A stretch of 64,000 bases of DNA, from positions 310,001 to 374,000 of the forward strand of contig NZ_QLMJ01000005.1 in the NCBI RefSeq assembly GCF_003259845.1. The letters run 5' to 3'. Source of the stretch: Actinoplanes lutulentus. Lineage in GTDB: Bacteria; Actinomycetota; Actinomycetes; Mycobacteriales; Micromonosporaceae. The translations under genes and the position numbers were made by a program. Below are positions 17,626 to 25,227 of this stretch, one piece after another. The notes below the pieces were generated by a model. It had not been told where the DNA came from, searched no databases, and worked only from the letters and a program-made list of their open reading frames with translations. Each line of letters starts with the position of its first letter. Within the stretch, counting starts at the first letter, position 1.

Positions 17626-20408
17626 TGGAGCTCCTGAAGCATCTCGTGGCGGAAGGTGAGAGTGCGGGCGAGGTCGGCCACCGGCCGCACCCGCGACGGA
17701 TCAAGGGACTGGTCCAGGTCGGCGGCGAGACGCCCGGCCAGGTCGGCGTAATCGGGCGGCATCGCGAGCGCCGCGGTCCGGCACAGCTCACCGAGCTGCC
17801 AGGTGTGCCGATCGGTACGCGCCCGCGCCGCCACCGTCTCCAGAACAGCTACGGCGAGCCGGTCCGGCCACGGGCCCGGATGCAGGCTGAGCAGCCGGTG
17901 CGCGGCACCGTCCTCGGTACGCAACGCCTCGGCGGCGAGCCGCGCCAGCTGCTCGGCCGGCAACACCAGATGCAGGTCCCAGCGCACCGACTCCCGCAGA
18001 GCGGCCGCGTCCGCGGCGAGCAGCGCGGCAGCCCAGACCGGGTCACGCTGGTTGATGGCGGCCTTGGCCCAGCCGTGCAACAGCGGATTGACCCAGTCAT
18101 GCCCCCGAGCCACCCCAACCCACCCCGCAGCATCGAGCCCGGTCCAGGTGTTCAGCGGTGTGCCCGCCACGACCTCCTCCAGCAGCCACGCGCCCGCGCC
18201 GACGCCCCGGGGTGGCGCCGCGCTGACGCCGTCGCGGCGCAGGCCGCCGTCCAGTTCCTCCGGGGGCTCGACTGCCAAGCGGTTACCGTCCCAGCGCACC
18301 GCCGCGTGGGCCCGCGCGGCCATCCGGACGCCGACAGCCGCGCCCGGCAACCCCCGGAGCAGGTCGAGCGCCGCCTCGCGGACCTCTTTGCGACGGTCGT
18401 CGAGGGCGCGTTCCAGCAACGGTTCGTCCCGGAGGGACAGTCCGGTGCCGAACGTCCCGAGGAATCGGGCCCGGTCGTCTGACGACTCCTGCTCCCAGGT
18501 GCTCTCCAGGAGCTCCCGGGCCCGATCGGGACTGGCCCGGCGCAGCGTGACCAGCAGGTTGAGTCGGATGCTGCCGGTGCCGGTCCGCCACTCGTCGCCG
18601 ACTCCGGAGAGCGGCAGGCTGCCCGGAACGGCCTCGTCGAGCAGCCACCGCCAGTCGCCGCGCTGCCCGGCCAGCCACGCACCGCGGGCGCCCGCGACCT
18701 GGGCGAGGGAGCCACGGATCGTCGTGTTGCGCCGCCCCGCGTCGAGCAGCGCGGGCAGCAGCGCCGGCCGGACCAGGCCACCCCGGGCAGCCGCGGCGTC
18801 CAGCCACTGGGTGAGCAGCTCCTGCTCCAGATGCCCACCACCGGGCGCGCCGCCGGCGAGAATCCGCGCCAGCCGCAGCGAAGCAACCACCGGCAGGGGA
18901 GCGACAACCTCCTCAGGCGCCGCACCCACCGGCTGCCGCCCGGTCACCGGCTCCACCCCAGCCCGCCGGCTGACCAGCGCGACAGCCGCGGCCTCCAGAA
19001 GCTCGGCCGAAGCCCCCAGCGAAATGCTCAGCGAGCCCGCCGCGACCGACTCGCCCGCCCACGGTCGCCGCGCTGTCCCGACCAGGGCCGCCGCCAACAG
19101 CTCCGCGGGAAGCTCCGGCTCGCCGCGCGCACCCGGATCCTGCGCCGGCGGCCCTGCCACCACGAAATCGCCGTCGACCCAGGCGGCCAGCGGACGCAGC
19201 CCTGCCGGTGACCACTCCGCCGCCACGTCGGCCGGGCGCCCACCGGCGGCGGCCAGCAGCCACCACGGCTCGCGGTGGCCGGGCGCGAGCGGCAACGCCG
19301 AACCCTCCCCGTCGACCAGGCACCCCTCGCCGAAGCGGACTCCGGAGAGGAGCATCGGTCCGTCGTACCGAAATGGCTCTGTGGACAGAAGGCTCGCCCA
19401 GCGTGAGAGGGCCGCCCTGATGGAACCGGCGCCCGGCGGTGAGCCGAAAGGCTCGGCGGCCGAGGCGCGGTCGGCGACGAGGGCGCGCAGTGGGGCCGCG
19501 CCGGGATAGAAGCAGAGGTCGCCGCGGAACTCGGTGCCCGGCACCAGATCGGACACCAGCGGCTGGCCGGGCGCGGCGAACGCCAGGACCAGGGCGAACC
19601 GGTCGGAGCCGGTGCCGTGCAGCCAGGTGCGGCGGGTGGTCAGGGCGCCCTCGTCGATCTCGACCTGGCCGAGGACCTGCCAGCGGTCGGTGAGCCGGGG
19701 GCCGGCCAGCACGTCGTCGGTGGCGGTGGGGAAGCCGATCCGGGAGCGGACGGTGGCCGCGAGGGCGGGATCGAGCTCGCCGAGCCGGGCGTGGCCGTCG
19801 ACCAGCAGGCGGAGCAGGGCCAGCTCGCCGAGAACCCGGTCGGCCCAGTGCGGGCCGGCGCCCGCGACGCCGGCGAGCCGCCGCACCGCGCTCGCCGCGC
19901 CCGGCGCCTGCGCGTCGACCAGACGGGCCGCCATCGACTCGAAGGCCTGCCGGCCGTTCCGGGAGAACGAAGCGAGGCCCTGCGAAACCTGGTCGTCGAG
20001 CCATCGCCGCAGCTCAGCCATGCCACCGGCGACCCGCTCGGCACGATCCTGAGCCCGCTTGGCAGCGGCGACCGGATCAGGAGGGCCGGATCGGGCCGGC
20101 CGGGAACGGGCCGCCTGCCACGCCGTCACGAAGGAGGGCGCCGCACGATCGGAAACCCCGTCGGAGGACCAGCGCAGCAACAGCCCCAGCACATGCTTAC
20201 AAGGAATCTTGCGACTCGGGCAGGAACATTTGAACGCCGGCCCGGCCAGGTCGGCCGCCACCTCATAACCCCGGCAGACACCCCACACGATGTCGTCGAG
20301 CCGGCCCGACGCGGTGACCTGGCCGGTGACGCCACGCGCGTTACGCAGCGAACTCGCGTCGGGTGCGAGAGCCTCGACCTGGGCGGTTGACCATCGTTCC
20401 AATCCCAC
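17622..20408 (-). CDS. SWIM zinc-finger protein fused to a DUF5691-like region
   Basis: A 928-residue protein and the first gene of the operon. The SWIM motif Cys61-x-Cys63-x6-Cys70-x-His72 (KCSCPSRKIPCKH) should bind zinc and contact nucleic acid or protein. Residues about 150-420 are a helical, Arg/Ala-rich region and about 430-928 a long helical repeat-like region with WLAGQRGDWRWLL and VRWDGNRLAVEPP, which I associate with DUF5691. In other genomes the SWIM and DUF5691 parts are often separate genes, so this looks like a fusion. The start is GTG (20408) with a weak ribosome site, in a short divergent region with the epimerase-like gene. Confidence 0.7.
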   Translation of the reverse strand: MGLERWSTAQVEALAPDASSLRNARGVTGQVTASGRLDDIVWGVCRGYEVAADLAGPAFKCSCPSRKIPCKHVLGLLLRWSSDGVSDRAAPSFVTAWQAARSRPARSGPPDPVAAAKRAQDRAERVAGGMAELRRWLDDQVSQGLASFSRNGRQAFESMAARLVDAQAPGAASAVRRLAGVAGAGPHWADRVLGELALLRLLVDGHARLGELDPALAATVRSRIGFPTATDDVLAGPRLTDRWQVLGQVEIDEGALTTRRTWLHGTGSDRFALVLAFAAPGQPLVSDLVPGTEFRGDLCFYPGAAPLRALVADRASAAEPFGSPPGAGSIRAALSRWASLLSTEPFRYDGPMLLSGVRFGEGCLVDGEGSALPLAPGHREPWWLLAAAGGRPADVAAEWSPAGLRPLAAWVDGDFVVAGPPAQDPGARGEPELPAELLAAALVGTARRPWAGESVAAGSLSISLGASAELLEAAAVALVSRRAGVEPVTGRQPVGAAPEEVVAPLPVVASLRLARILAGGAPGGGHLEQELLTQWLDAAAARGGLVRPALLPALLDAGRRNTTIRGSLAQVAGARGAWLAGQRGDWRWLLDEAVPGSLPLSGVGDEWRTGTGSIRLNLLVTLRRASPDRARELLESTWEQESSDDRARFLGTFGTGLSLRDEPLLERALDDRRKEVREAALDLLRGLPGAAVGVRMAARAHAAVRWDGNRLAVEPPEELDGGLRRDGVSAAPPRGVGAGAWLLEEVVAGTPLNTWTGLDAAGWVGVARGHDWVNPLLHGWAKAAINQRDPVWAAALLAADAAALRESVRWDLHLVLPAEQLARLAAEALRTEDGAAHRLLSLHPGPWPDRLAVAVLETVAARARTDRHTWQLGELCRTAALAMPPDYADLAGRLAADLDQSLDPSRVRPVADLARTLTFRHEMLQELQ

Positions 20409-20458
20409 GGTGAGACCCTAGGCCGGGGGTACGACGTTTCCGGCGCTGAGGAGCGGGC

Positions 20459-21103
20459 ATGCGGGTGATTGTTTTCGGGGCGACCGGAATGGTGGGTCAG
20501 GGTGTGCTGCGGGAGTCCCTGCTCGCGCCGGACGTGACCGAGGTGCTGGTGGTGACGCGTACGCCGACCGGGGTGCACCATCCGAAACTGCGCGAGGTCA
20601 TCCTCGCCGACTTCTCCGACCTGAGTTCGATCGAGGGCGAGCTGTCAGGGTACGACGCGTGTTTCTACTGCCTCGGCATCTCGTCGCTGGGGATGGACGA
20701 GGCCTCGTACACCAAGGTTTCCTACGACTATCCGATGGCCGCCGCGCGTACCCTCGCTCCTCGTAATCCGGACATGGTCTTCATCTACGTCTCGGGTGCC
20801 GGCACCGATGCGAACAGCCGGATCATGTGGTCCCGGGTCAAGGGCCGCACCGAGAACGAGGTGATGGAGACCTTCCCGAACGGGTACGCGTTCCGTCCCG
20901 GCTTCATCCAGCCCACGCACGGCGCTCGCTCGAAGACCGGCTGGTACAACACCGCTTACGCGCTGACCGCCCCGCTCGTGCCGTTCTTCCGCAAGATTGC
21001 TCCCGGCCAGGTCACCACCACCGACGCGATCGGCCGGGCGATGCTGCGCGCGGCCCGCACCGGTTTCCCGCGCCGCGTCGTGACGAACGCGGACATGCAC
21101 TGA
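20459..21103 (+). CDS. NAD(P)-binding epimerase-like protein (short SDR, atypical)
   Basis: A 214-residue Rossmann protein. The dinucleotide motif is VFGATGMVG at 5-13, followed by an acidic second strand (ILADFSD) and YVSGAGTD. A Tyr/Lys pair (YTKVSYDY) is present but not in the classical YxxxK spacing, so catalysis is uncertain. Proteins like this are often annotated NAD(P)H-binding and are close to the TIP30/HTATIP2 group. GAGGAG lies 6 nt before ATG 20459. It is convergent with the EamA gene, whose extended frame runs antisense through the last 459 bp of this one. Confidence 0.75.
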   Translation: MRVIVFGATGMVGQGVLRESLLAPDVTEVLVVTRTPTGVHHPKLREVILADFSDLSSIEGELSGYDACFYCLGISSLGMDEASYTKVSYDYPMAAARTLAPRNPDMVFIYVSGAGTDANSRIMWSRVKGRTENEVMETFPNGYAFRPGFIQPTHGARSKTGWYNTAYALTAPLVPFFRKIAPGQVTTTDAIGRAMLRAARTGFPRRVVTNADMH

Positions 21104-21928
21104 CTGACCCCAGATCACCGCGGCGAACGCGACAGTCATCCCGGCCAGCTGGATCGGCGTCAGCGCCTGGTCCAGCACGGCCCATCCGATCACCGTCGCG
21201 CTCAGTGGCGACAGCAGGTTGAGCAGCGAGACCTTCGCGGCGGGCAGGCGCTCCAGACCACGGAACCAGATCGTGTACGCCAATGCTGTGCCGATCAGCG
21301 ACAGGTACGCGTACCCCATGATGTTCGTCGAAGTGAGCGTGAGCGGAAGTCCTTCCGCGACCAGCACGACCGGGACCAGCAGCAACCCGCCGGCGGTGAG
21401 CTGCCACCCGGTCGCGGTGAGCAGTGAGACGCCCGGACGTCCCCAGCGCTTCGTCAGGACCAGGCCGAACGCCATCGAAGCGGTGCCTGCCAGCCCCGCG
21501 AAAACCCCGATCGGGTCAAGCCTGGCGGTAGCGGTCAGCACCGCGAGCGCGACGCCGACGGCGCCGATCAAACCCGCGACCAGGGTACGCAAGGACACGC
21601 GCTCGGCCAGCAACAGTACGCCGAGACCGGCCACGATCAGGGGCTGAGCGGCTCCGAGAACGGCCGCCATGCCACCCGGCAGGCGGTAGGCGGAGAGGAA
21701 GAGCAGCGGGAAGAAGATCCCGATGTTCAGCGCACCGAGCACCGCCGACCGCCACCACCACGATCCGCGGGGCAGCTCCCGGGTGATCGCGAGCAGCAGA
21801 AGCCCGGCCGGAAGGGCCCGCAGCATGCCACTGAGCAGCGGACGTCCGGGTGGGAGAAGTTCGGTGGTCACCGCGTACGTCGTCCCCCAGATCGCGGGCG
21901 TGAGCGCCGTGACCAGTAGCGGCTTCAT
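20645..21928 (-). CDS. EamA/DMT family transporter with an unusual C-terminal extension
   Basis: A 427-residue frame from ATG 21928 (GGGAG 7 nt upstream). The first about 280 residues form ten membrane helices in two EamA halves of the drug/metabolite exporter superfamily (AVLGAAQPLIVAGLGVLLL and LSPLSATVIGWAVLDQ repeat the same fold). A normal protein would end near VIWGQ at about 21100. Here no stop follows, and the frame continues for about 150 residues of Arg/Gly-rich sequence antisense to the convergent epimerase-like gene until 20645. That tail has no domain character, so the stop was probably lost, or there is a sequencing frameshift. It is divergent from a MarR regulator with a palindrome between them; the substrate is unknown. 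Confidence 0.75.
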   Translation of the reverse strand: MKPLLVTALTPAIWGTTYAVTTELLPPGRPLLSGMLRALPAGLLLLAITRELPRGSWWWRSAVLGALNIGIFFPLLFLSAYRLPGGMAAVLGAAQPLIVAGLGVLLLAERVSLRTLVAGLIGAVGVALAVLTATARLDPIGVFAGLAGTASMAFGLVLTKRWGRPGVSLLTATGWQLTAGGLLLVPVVLVAEGLPLTLTSTNIMGYAYLSLIGTALAYTIWFRGLERLPAAKVSLLNLLSPLSATVIGWAVLDQALTPIQLAGMTVAFAAVIWGQSVHVRVRHDAARETGAGRAQHRPADRVGGGDLAGSNLAEERHERGGQRVSGVVPAGLRASAVRGLDEAGTERVPVREGLHHLVLGAALDPGPHDPAVRIGAGTRDVDEDHVRITRSEGTRGGHRIVVGNLGVRGLVHPQRRDAEAVETRVVP

Positions 21929-21950
21929 GACCAACTCCCTCGACGTAAAG

Positions 21951-21968
21951 TATCTCGACGTAAAGATA
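21951..21968. promoter_or_regulatory. MarR-type operator palindrome
   Basis: TATCTCGACGTAAAGATA is an 18-bp palindrome with 14 symmetric positions. The partial copy CTCGACGTAAAG lies directly to the left (about 21939-21950), and further TCGAGA half-sites occur to 21998. The region sits between the divergent EamA and MarR starts and matches the usual TATCT-AGATA form of MarR/OhrR sites. Confidence 0.65.
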
Positions 21969-22006
21969 ACTCTTGTCGAGAAGCTCGTCATCGAGAGAAT
22001 GGGCAC

Positions 22007-22495
22007 ATGACCGAGAGCGACGGCGTCGACCGCATCATCGAGCAGTGGGCCGTTGAACGCCCCGACCTGGAAACCACGGCGATGGGCGTGTTCGGCCGGG
22101 TCTACCGCCTGGCCCGGCTGGCGGAGATCGCGACCGAGCGCGCTTACGCCGCGTTCGGCATCGGCAGGCCGGAGTTCGACGTTCTGGCCACGCTGCGCCG
22201 GGCCGGCAAGCCGTTCCAGCTGTCACCGGGCGCACTGGCGGCGTCGATGATGATGAGCAGCGGCGGGACGACGGCGCGGCTGGACCGCTTGGAGAGGGCG
22301 GGTCTGGTGGCGCGCTCACCCGACCCCAACGACCGCCGCGGTGTCCTGGTCAACCTGACCGACAAGGGCCGCGCGATAGCCGACGCCGCGGTGTCGGCCG
22401 GCCTGGCCGAGCAGCAGCGCCTGATCGCTCACCTGTCACCTCGGCAGCAGACCGACCTGAGCGCCCTGCTCGGCACCGCCCTCAACGGCCGCTGA
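22007..22495 (+). CDS. MarR family transcriptional regulator
   Basis: A 162-residue winged-helix protein. The N-terminal helix carries LARLAEIATERAYAAFGI; the winged-helix core has DVLATLRRAGKPFQLSPGAL, SSGGTTARLDRLERAGLV (recognition helix) and the wing DPNDRRGVLVNLTDKG, all typical of MarR. These proteins bind as dimers to palindromes and release DNA on binding phenolic or similar ligands. The adjacent operator and divergent EamA exporter indicate autoregulation and control of efflux. The last 14 bp overlap the convergent next gene. Confidence 0.9.
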   Translation: MTESDGVDRIIEQWAVERPDLETTAMGVFGRVYRLARLAEIATERAYAAFGIGRPEFDVLATLRRAGKPFQLSPGALAASMMMSSGGTTARLDRLERAGLVARSPDPNDRRGVLVNLTDKGRAIADAAVSAGLAEQQRLIAHLSPRQQTDLSALLGTALNGR

Positions 22496-23507
22496 TTGTT
22501 CCGTGGGCGGCGGGGACGGTTTCCTCGGGTTTGGGCGGGGGCGGGGGAGTGCCGTCGCCGAACGGGCGGCCGCCCAGCGACTCGCGGCCGTGCGGCTCCA
22601 GCCAGCCGCTCAGGTCCGGGCCGAGCGGCACGACGCCGGTCGGATTGATGTCACGGTGGACCTCGTAATAGTGCTGCTTGATGTGCGTGAAATCGATCGT
22701 GTCGCCGAAGCCCGGCGTCTGGAAAAGATCCCTTGCGTACGCCCACAGCACCGGCATCTCGGCCAGCTTCGACCGGTTGCACTTGAAGTGGCCGTGATAG
22801 ACGGGGTCGAAACGGGCCAGCGTGGTGAAGAGCCGGACGTCCGCCTCGGTGATCGTGTCGCCGACCAGGTATCGCTGTCCGGCGAGCCGCTCGGACAGCC
22901 AGTCGAGCTTGCTGAAAAGCCGTTGGTACGCCTGGTCGTACGCCTCCTGTGATCCGGCGAAACCGGCCCGGTAGACGCCGTTGTTGACCTCGGTGAAGAC
23001 GCCCTTGTTGACCTCGTCGATCTCCGTACGCAGGCTTTCGGGGTAAAGCTGCGGCGCGCCGGGCCGGTGATGAGCCGTCCACTCCAGCGACAGGTCGATG
23101 GTGATCTGCGCGAAGTCGTTTGTCACCACCTGGCCGGTCGGCACGTCCACCATCGCCGGCACGGTGATCCCCTTGTCATAGTCGGGGTACCGCGCCAGGA
23201 ACGCCTCCTGCAACCGCTCGATGCCGAGCACCGGATCCCGGCCGCCCGGATCGAGGTCGAACGTCCAGCTCCGCTCGTCGTGCGTCGGCCCGGCGATGCC
23301 CATCGACAGCGCGTCCTCCAGCCCGAGCAGCCGGCGCACGATGATCGCCCGGTTCGCCCACGGGCACGCGCGGCTCACCACCAGCCGATATCGCCCGGCC
23401 TCGACCGGGAACCCGTCCCGCCCGTCCGCGGTGATCCGGGTGGCGATGTAACGCTGGTCGCGGGTGAACTCCCCCGCCGGATTCACATAGGCCATGCCTT
23501 CATCCAT
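22482..23507 (-). CDS. Glutathione S-transferase family, glutathionyl-hydroquinone reductase type
   Basis: A 341-residue protein. The thioredoxin-like N-terminal half carries the catalytic motif SRACPWANR (Cys48), diagnostic of the Xi/omega-like glutathionyl-hydroquinone reductases. The middle part has VPAMVD, the cis-Pro region. The C-terminal helical domain holds LVGDTITEADVRLFTTLARFD and NPTG near the end. Such enzymes remove thiol adducts from quinones; actinomycetes use mycothiol, so the physiological thiol may differ. Start ATG 23507 or 23495 (MAYVNPAGEFTRD); the latter is equally plausible. The product ends in a Pro-rich tail. It is monocistronic and faces the repeat-rich gap. Confidence 0.85.
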   Translation of the reverse strand: MDEGMAYVNPAGEFTRDQRYIATRITADGRDGFPVEAGRYRLVVSRACPWANRAIIVRRLLGLEDALSMGIAGPTHDERSWTFDLDPGGRDPVLGIERLQEAFLARYPDYDKGITVPAMVDVPTGQVVTNDFAQITIDLSLEWTAHHRPGAPQLYPESLRTEIDEVNKGVFTEVNNGVYRAGFAGSQEAYDQAYQRLFSKLDWLSERLAGQRYLVGDTITEADVRLFTTLARFDPVYHGHFKCNRSKLAEMPVLWAYARDLFQTPGFGDTIDFTHIKQHYYEVHRDINPTGVVPLGPDLSGWLEPHGRESLGGRPFGDGTPPPPPKPEETVPAAHGTISGR

Positions 23508-23613
23508 ACCCCCAAAACCCCCGCCATCCCGCCAAGTCCCAGGTTGCCGCCAGCCTCACCCTCGCCCAGCCTCGCCCTCGCCCAGCCCGGTCTCGCCCTG
23601 CCTCGCCGATGAC

Positions 23614-23699
23614 GAGGTCGCACGGAGTGCGTGTGCGAGCCCCGGTCTCGGCCCTGGCGTGGATGAAGCCGCACGGTGCCGTTGCGTGCGACCTCATCC
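23614..23699. repeat. Dispersed intergenic repeat, copy A
   Basis: The first 82 bp are bounded by an 11-bp perfect inverted repeat: GAGGTCGCACG (23614-23624) and CGTGCGACCTC (23685-23695). The right part, 23646-23699, matches 36960-37013 at about 43 of 54 positions, with GGCCCTGGCGT and TGCGTGCGACC fully conserved. Confidence 0.55.
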
Positions 23700-23881
23700 A
23701 CGCGGAGCACCCGCCGCGCGCGGGCGTGTGAGGGGTCCCAGCAGCCATGTCGGATTTGCCGGACACCAACCTCCCAACCGAGCCGTCCGTCGCTCGTCGC
23801 CCGACGACCGCGGCAAGCGCGCGGGGTGAGGCGGCGAGCACGGGGAGTGTGGGTCGGTGAGCACATGCAAACGCGACGCGG

Positions 23882-23964
23882 CGGCGGTGAACGCACGCAA
23901 AACGCTTGCGCTCACCGCCGCTCTGGGGGCGACGAGCGCACGCGAAACGGTTGCGCGTGCGCTC
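23882..23964. repeat. Pair of intergenic palindromes (GGTGA-GCGC / GCGCTCACC type)
   Basis: The palindrome at 23882-23920 has 15 of 17 pairs. The second, 23934-23964, has 11 perfect pairs (GAGCGCACGCG with CGCGTGCGCTC) and a 9-nt loop. They are joined by CTCTGGGGGCG, a linker that also follows the related palindromes at 36798-36871. Confidence 0.55.
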
Positions 23965-24045
23965 ACCGCCCCTGCGCAAGCCTCCCGGCCGGCCCTGCTC
24001 CTCGTCGATCGAAGCGCACACGAATCAGGCGGTACAACCGAGCCG

Positions 24046-24091
24046 AAGTCGTGAGTTTGCGCCGTCATGTCGGCCCGAAGCTCACAAGATC
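24046..24091. repeat. 46-bp direct repeat with internal hairpin, copy 1
   Basis: Differs from copy 2 (24139-24184) at 3 of 46 bases. GTGAGTTT at the left pairs with AAGCTCAC at the right (one G-T wobble), and the centre CCGTCATGTCGG is itself dyadic. Confidence 0.6.
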
Positions 24092-24138
24092 TCGGAGGGG
24101 TGGTGGGTCAGGCGTGGCTGTCTGCGGTGCCGCTCCGA

Positions 24139-24184
24139 AAGTCGTGAGTTTGCGCCGTCATGCCGGCCAGAAACTCACAAGATC
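24139..24184. repeat. 46-bp direct repeat with internal hairpin, copy 2
   Basis: Here the arms GTGAGTTT and AAACTCAC are perfectly complementary and the centre is CCGTCATGCCGG. One of the three differences from copy 1 turns its G-T wobble into a full pair. The copies start 93 bp apart. Confidence 0.6.
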
Positions 24185-24516
24185 GGGCGGCGAGGTGGTG
24201 AGGCGAGTGCGGGCGGAGCGTTTGGGGGAGGGAAGGGCGAGGCATCCCCCCGTGTGTGACGCCTCGCCCGGCTCTCGGGGCGATGACTCTGCCCGGCGCA
24301 CGTTCACCATCCGGCGCTTCGAAGCCCTGGAAAAACTTCGATACGCTCGGAATCCGTTGAAGCGATGGCCGGCATCAGCCGGCGGCGTGCACGTTCGCCT
24401 TTATAGCACGTGCGGGAGAGCGCTTTCCGGATTTTGGGAGCGTTCCCGGACAAACCTCCGATCGGGCTACCGGCGGCTTTACCTTCCTCGAACACCACCG
24501 GCGCGGGCCCGGCGGC

Positions 24517-25227
24517 ATGATGAACGCCGTGACCGACACGCCTGACAAAGGCAAAGGGCTCGTCCTCGTGGTCGAGGACGAGCGGCCGATCGCCGACCTG
24601 GTGCGGCTCTATCTGCGCCGGGAAGGGTTCGGCGTGCAGGTCGAGCACGACGGCGCGGCCGGGCTCGCCGCCGCGCGACGGTTGCGGCCGGTCGCCTGCG
24701 TGCTGGACATCGCGCTGCCCGGCCTGGACGGCACCGAGATCTGCCGCCGCCTGCGCGCCGACGGCGACTGGACGCCGGTCATCTTCCTCACCGCGCGCGA
24801 CGACGAGGTCGACCGGATCCTCGGCCTTGAGCTGGGCGGCGACGACTATGTCACCAAGCCTTTCAGCCCCCGCGAGCTCGTCACCCGGGTCAAGGCGCTG
24901 CTGCGCCGCGCGGCCGTTTCTTCGGACAACACCGCTGGGGTACGCGTACTCGGCCCGCTGACGCTCGATCCCGGACGTCGTGCGGTGGCCGTGGACGGGC
25001 AGGCACTCGTCCTCACCGCGACCGAATTTGATCTGCTCGCGCACCTGCTGGGCCGGCCCGGCCGGGTCTTCACCCGGGAGGAGTTGCTCGCCGCGGTCTG
25101 GGGTTACGCGTCGGCCGCCGGGACCCGGACCGTGGACGTGCACGTGGCGCAGGTGCGCGCCAAACTGGGCGACGCGGCGGCACTGATCAGGACCGTCCGC
25201 GGCGTCGGGTACACGGCCGATGCGTGA
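24517..25227 (+). CDS. OmpR-family response regulator
   Basis: A 236-residue two-component regulator. The receiver domain (14-125) has the acidic pair in VVEDE, phospho-acceptor Asp64 in VLDIALPG, Thr92 in FLTARDD and Lys114 in TKPF. The C-terminal winged helix (about 135-235) ends with the typical VDVHVAQVRAKLG and RTVRGVGYTAD. The gene overlaps the sensor kinase by 8 bp, so they are co-translated. Start ATG 24517 (or 24520) has no strong ribosome site; GTG 24529 is an alternative. The likely regulon includes the lipoprotein 35 bp beyond the kinase (inference). Confidence 0.9.
   Translation: MMNAVTDTPDKGKGLVLVVEDERPIADLVRLYLRREGFGVQVEHDGAAGLAAARRLRPVACVLDIALPGLDGTEICRRLRADGDWTPVIFLTARDDEVDRILGLELGGDDYVTKPFSPRELVTRVKALLRRAAVSSDNTAGVRVLGPLTLDPGRRAVAVDGQALVLTATEFDLLAHLLGRPGRVFTREELLAAVWGYASAAGTRTVDVHVAQVRAKLGDAAALIRTVRGVGYTADA

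Larger units (their letters stand above)
23508..24516. other. Gene-free 1-kb stretch with palindromes and repeats
   Basis: No frame in this stretch has coding character; the open frames are Arg/Pro/Ala-rich by-products of high GC. It contains an element at 23614-23699 related to one near 37 kb, two strong palindromes at 23882-23920 and 23934-23964, and a pair of 46-bp direct repeats (24046-24091, 24139-24184). The right 300 bp (24220-24516) form the upstream region of the response regulator and show no recognisable operator. Confidence 0.6.

Noticed and set aside
24046..24184. CRISPR array
   Set aside because: Only two repeat copies, with a spacer-like gap that is not followed by further repeats and no cas genes in the window.
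23676..24545. Possible genes in the 23.5-24.5 kb gap
   Set aside because: The frames are rich in Arg, Pro and Ala, overlap the inverted repeats, lack ribosome sites and show no family pattern. Similar phrases in the 36.8-37.0 kb frames come from the shared DNA repeats.
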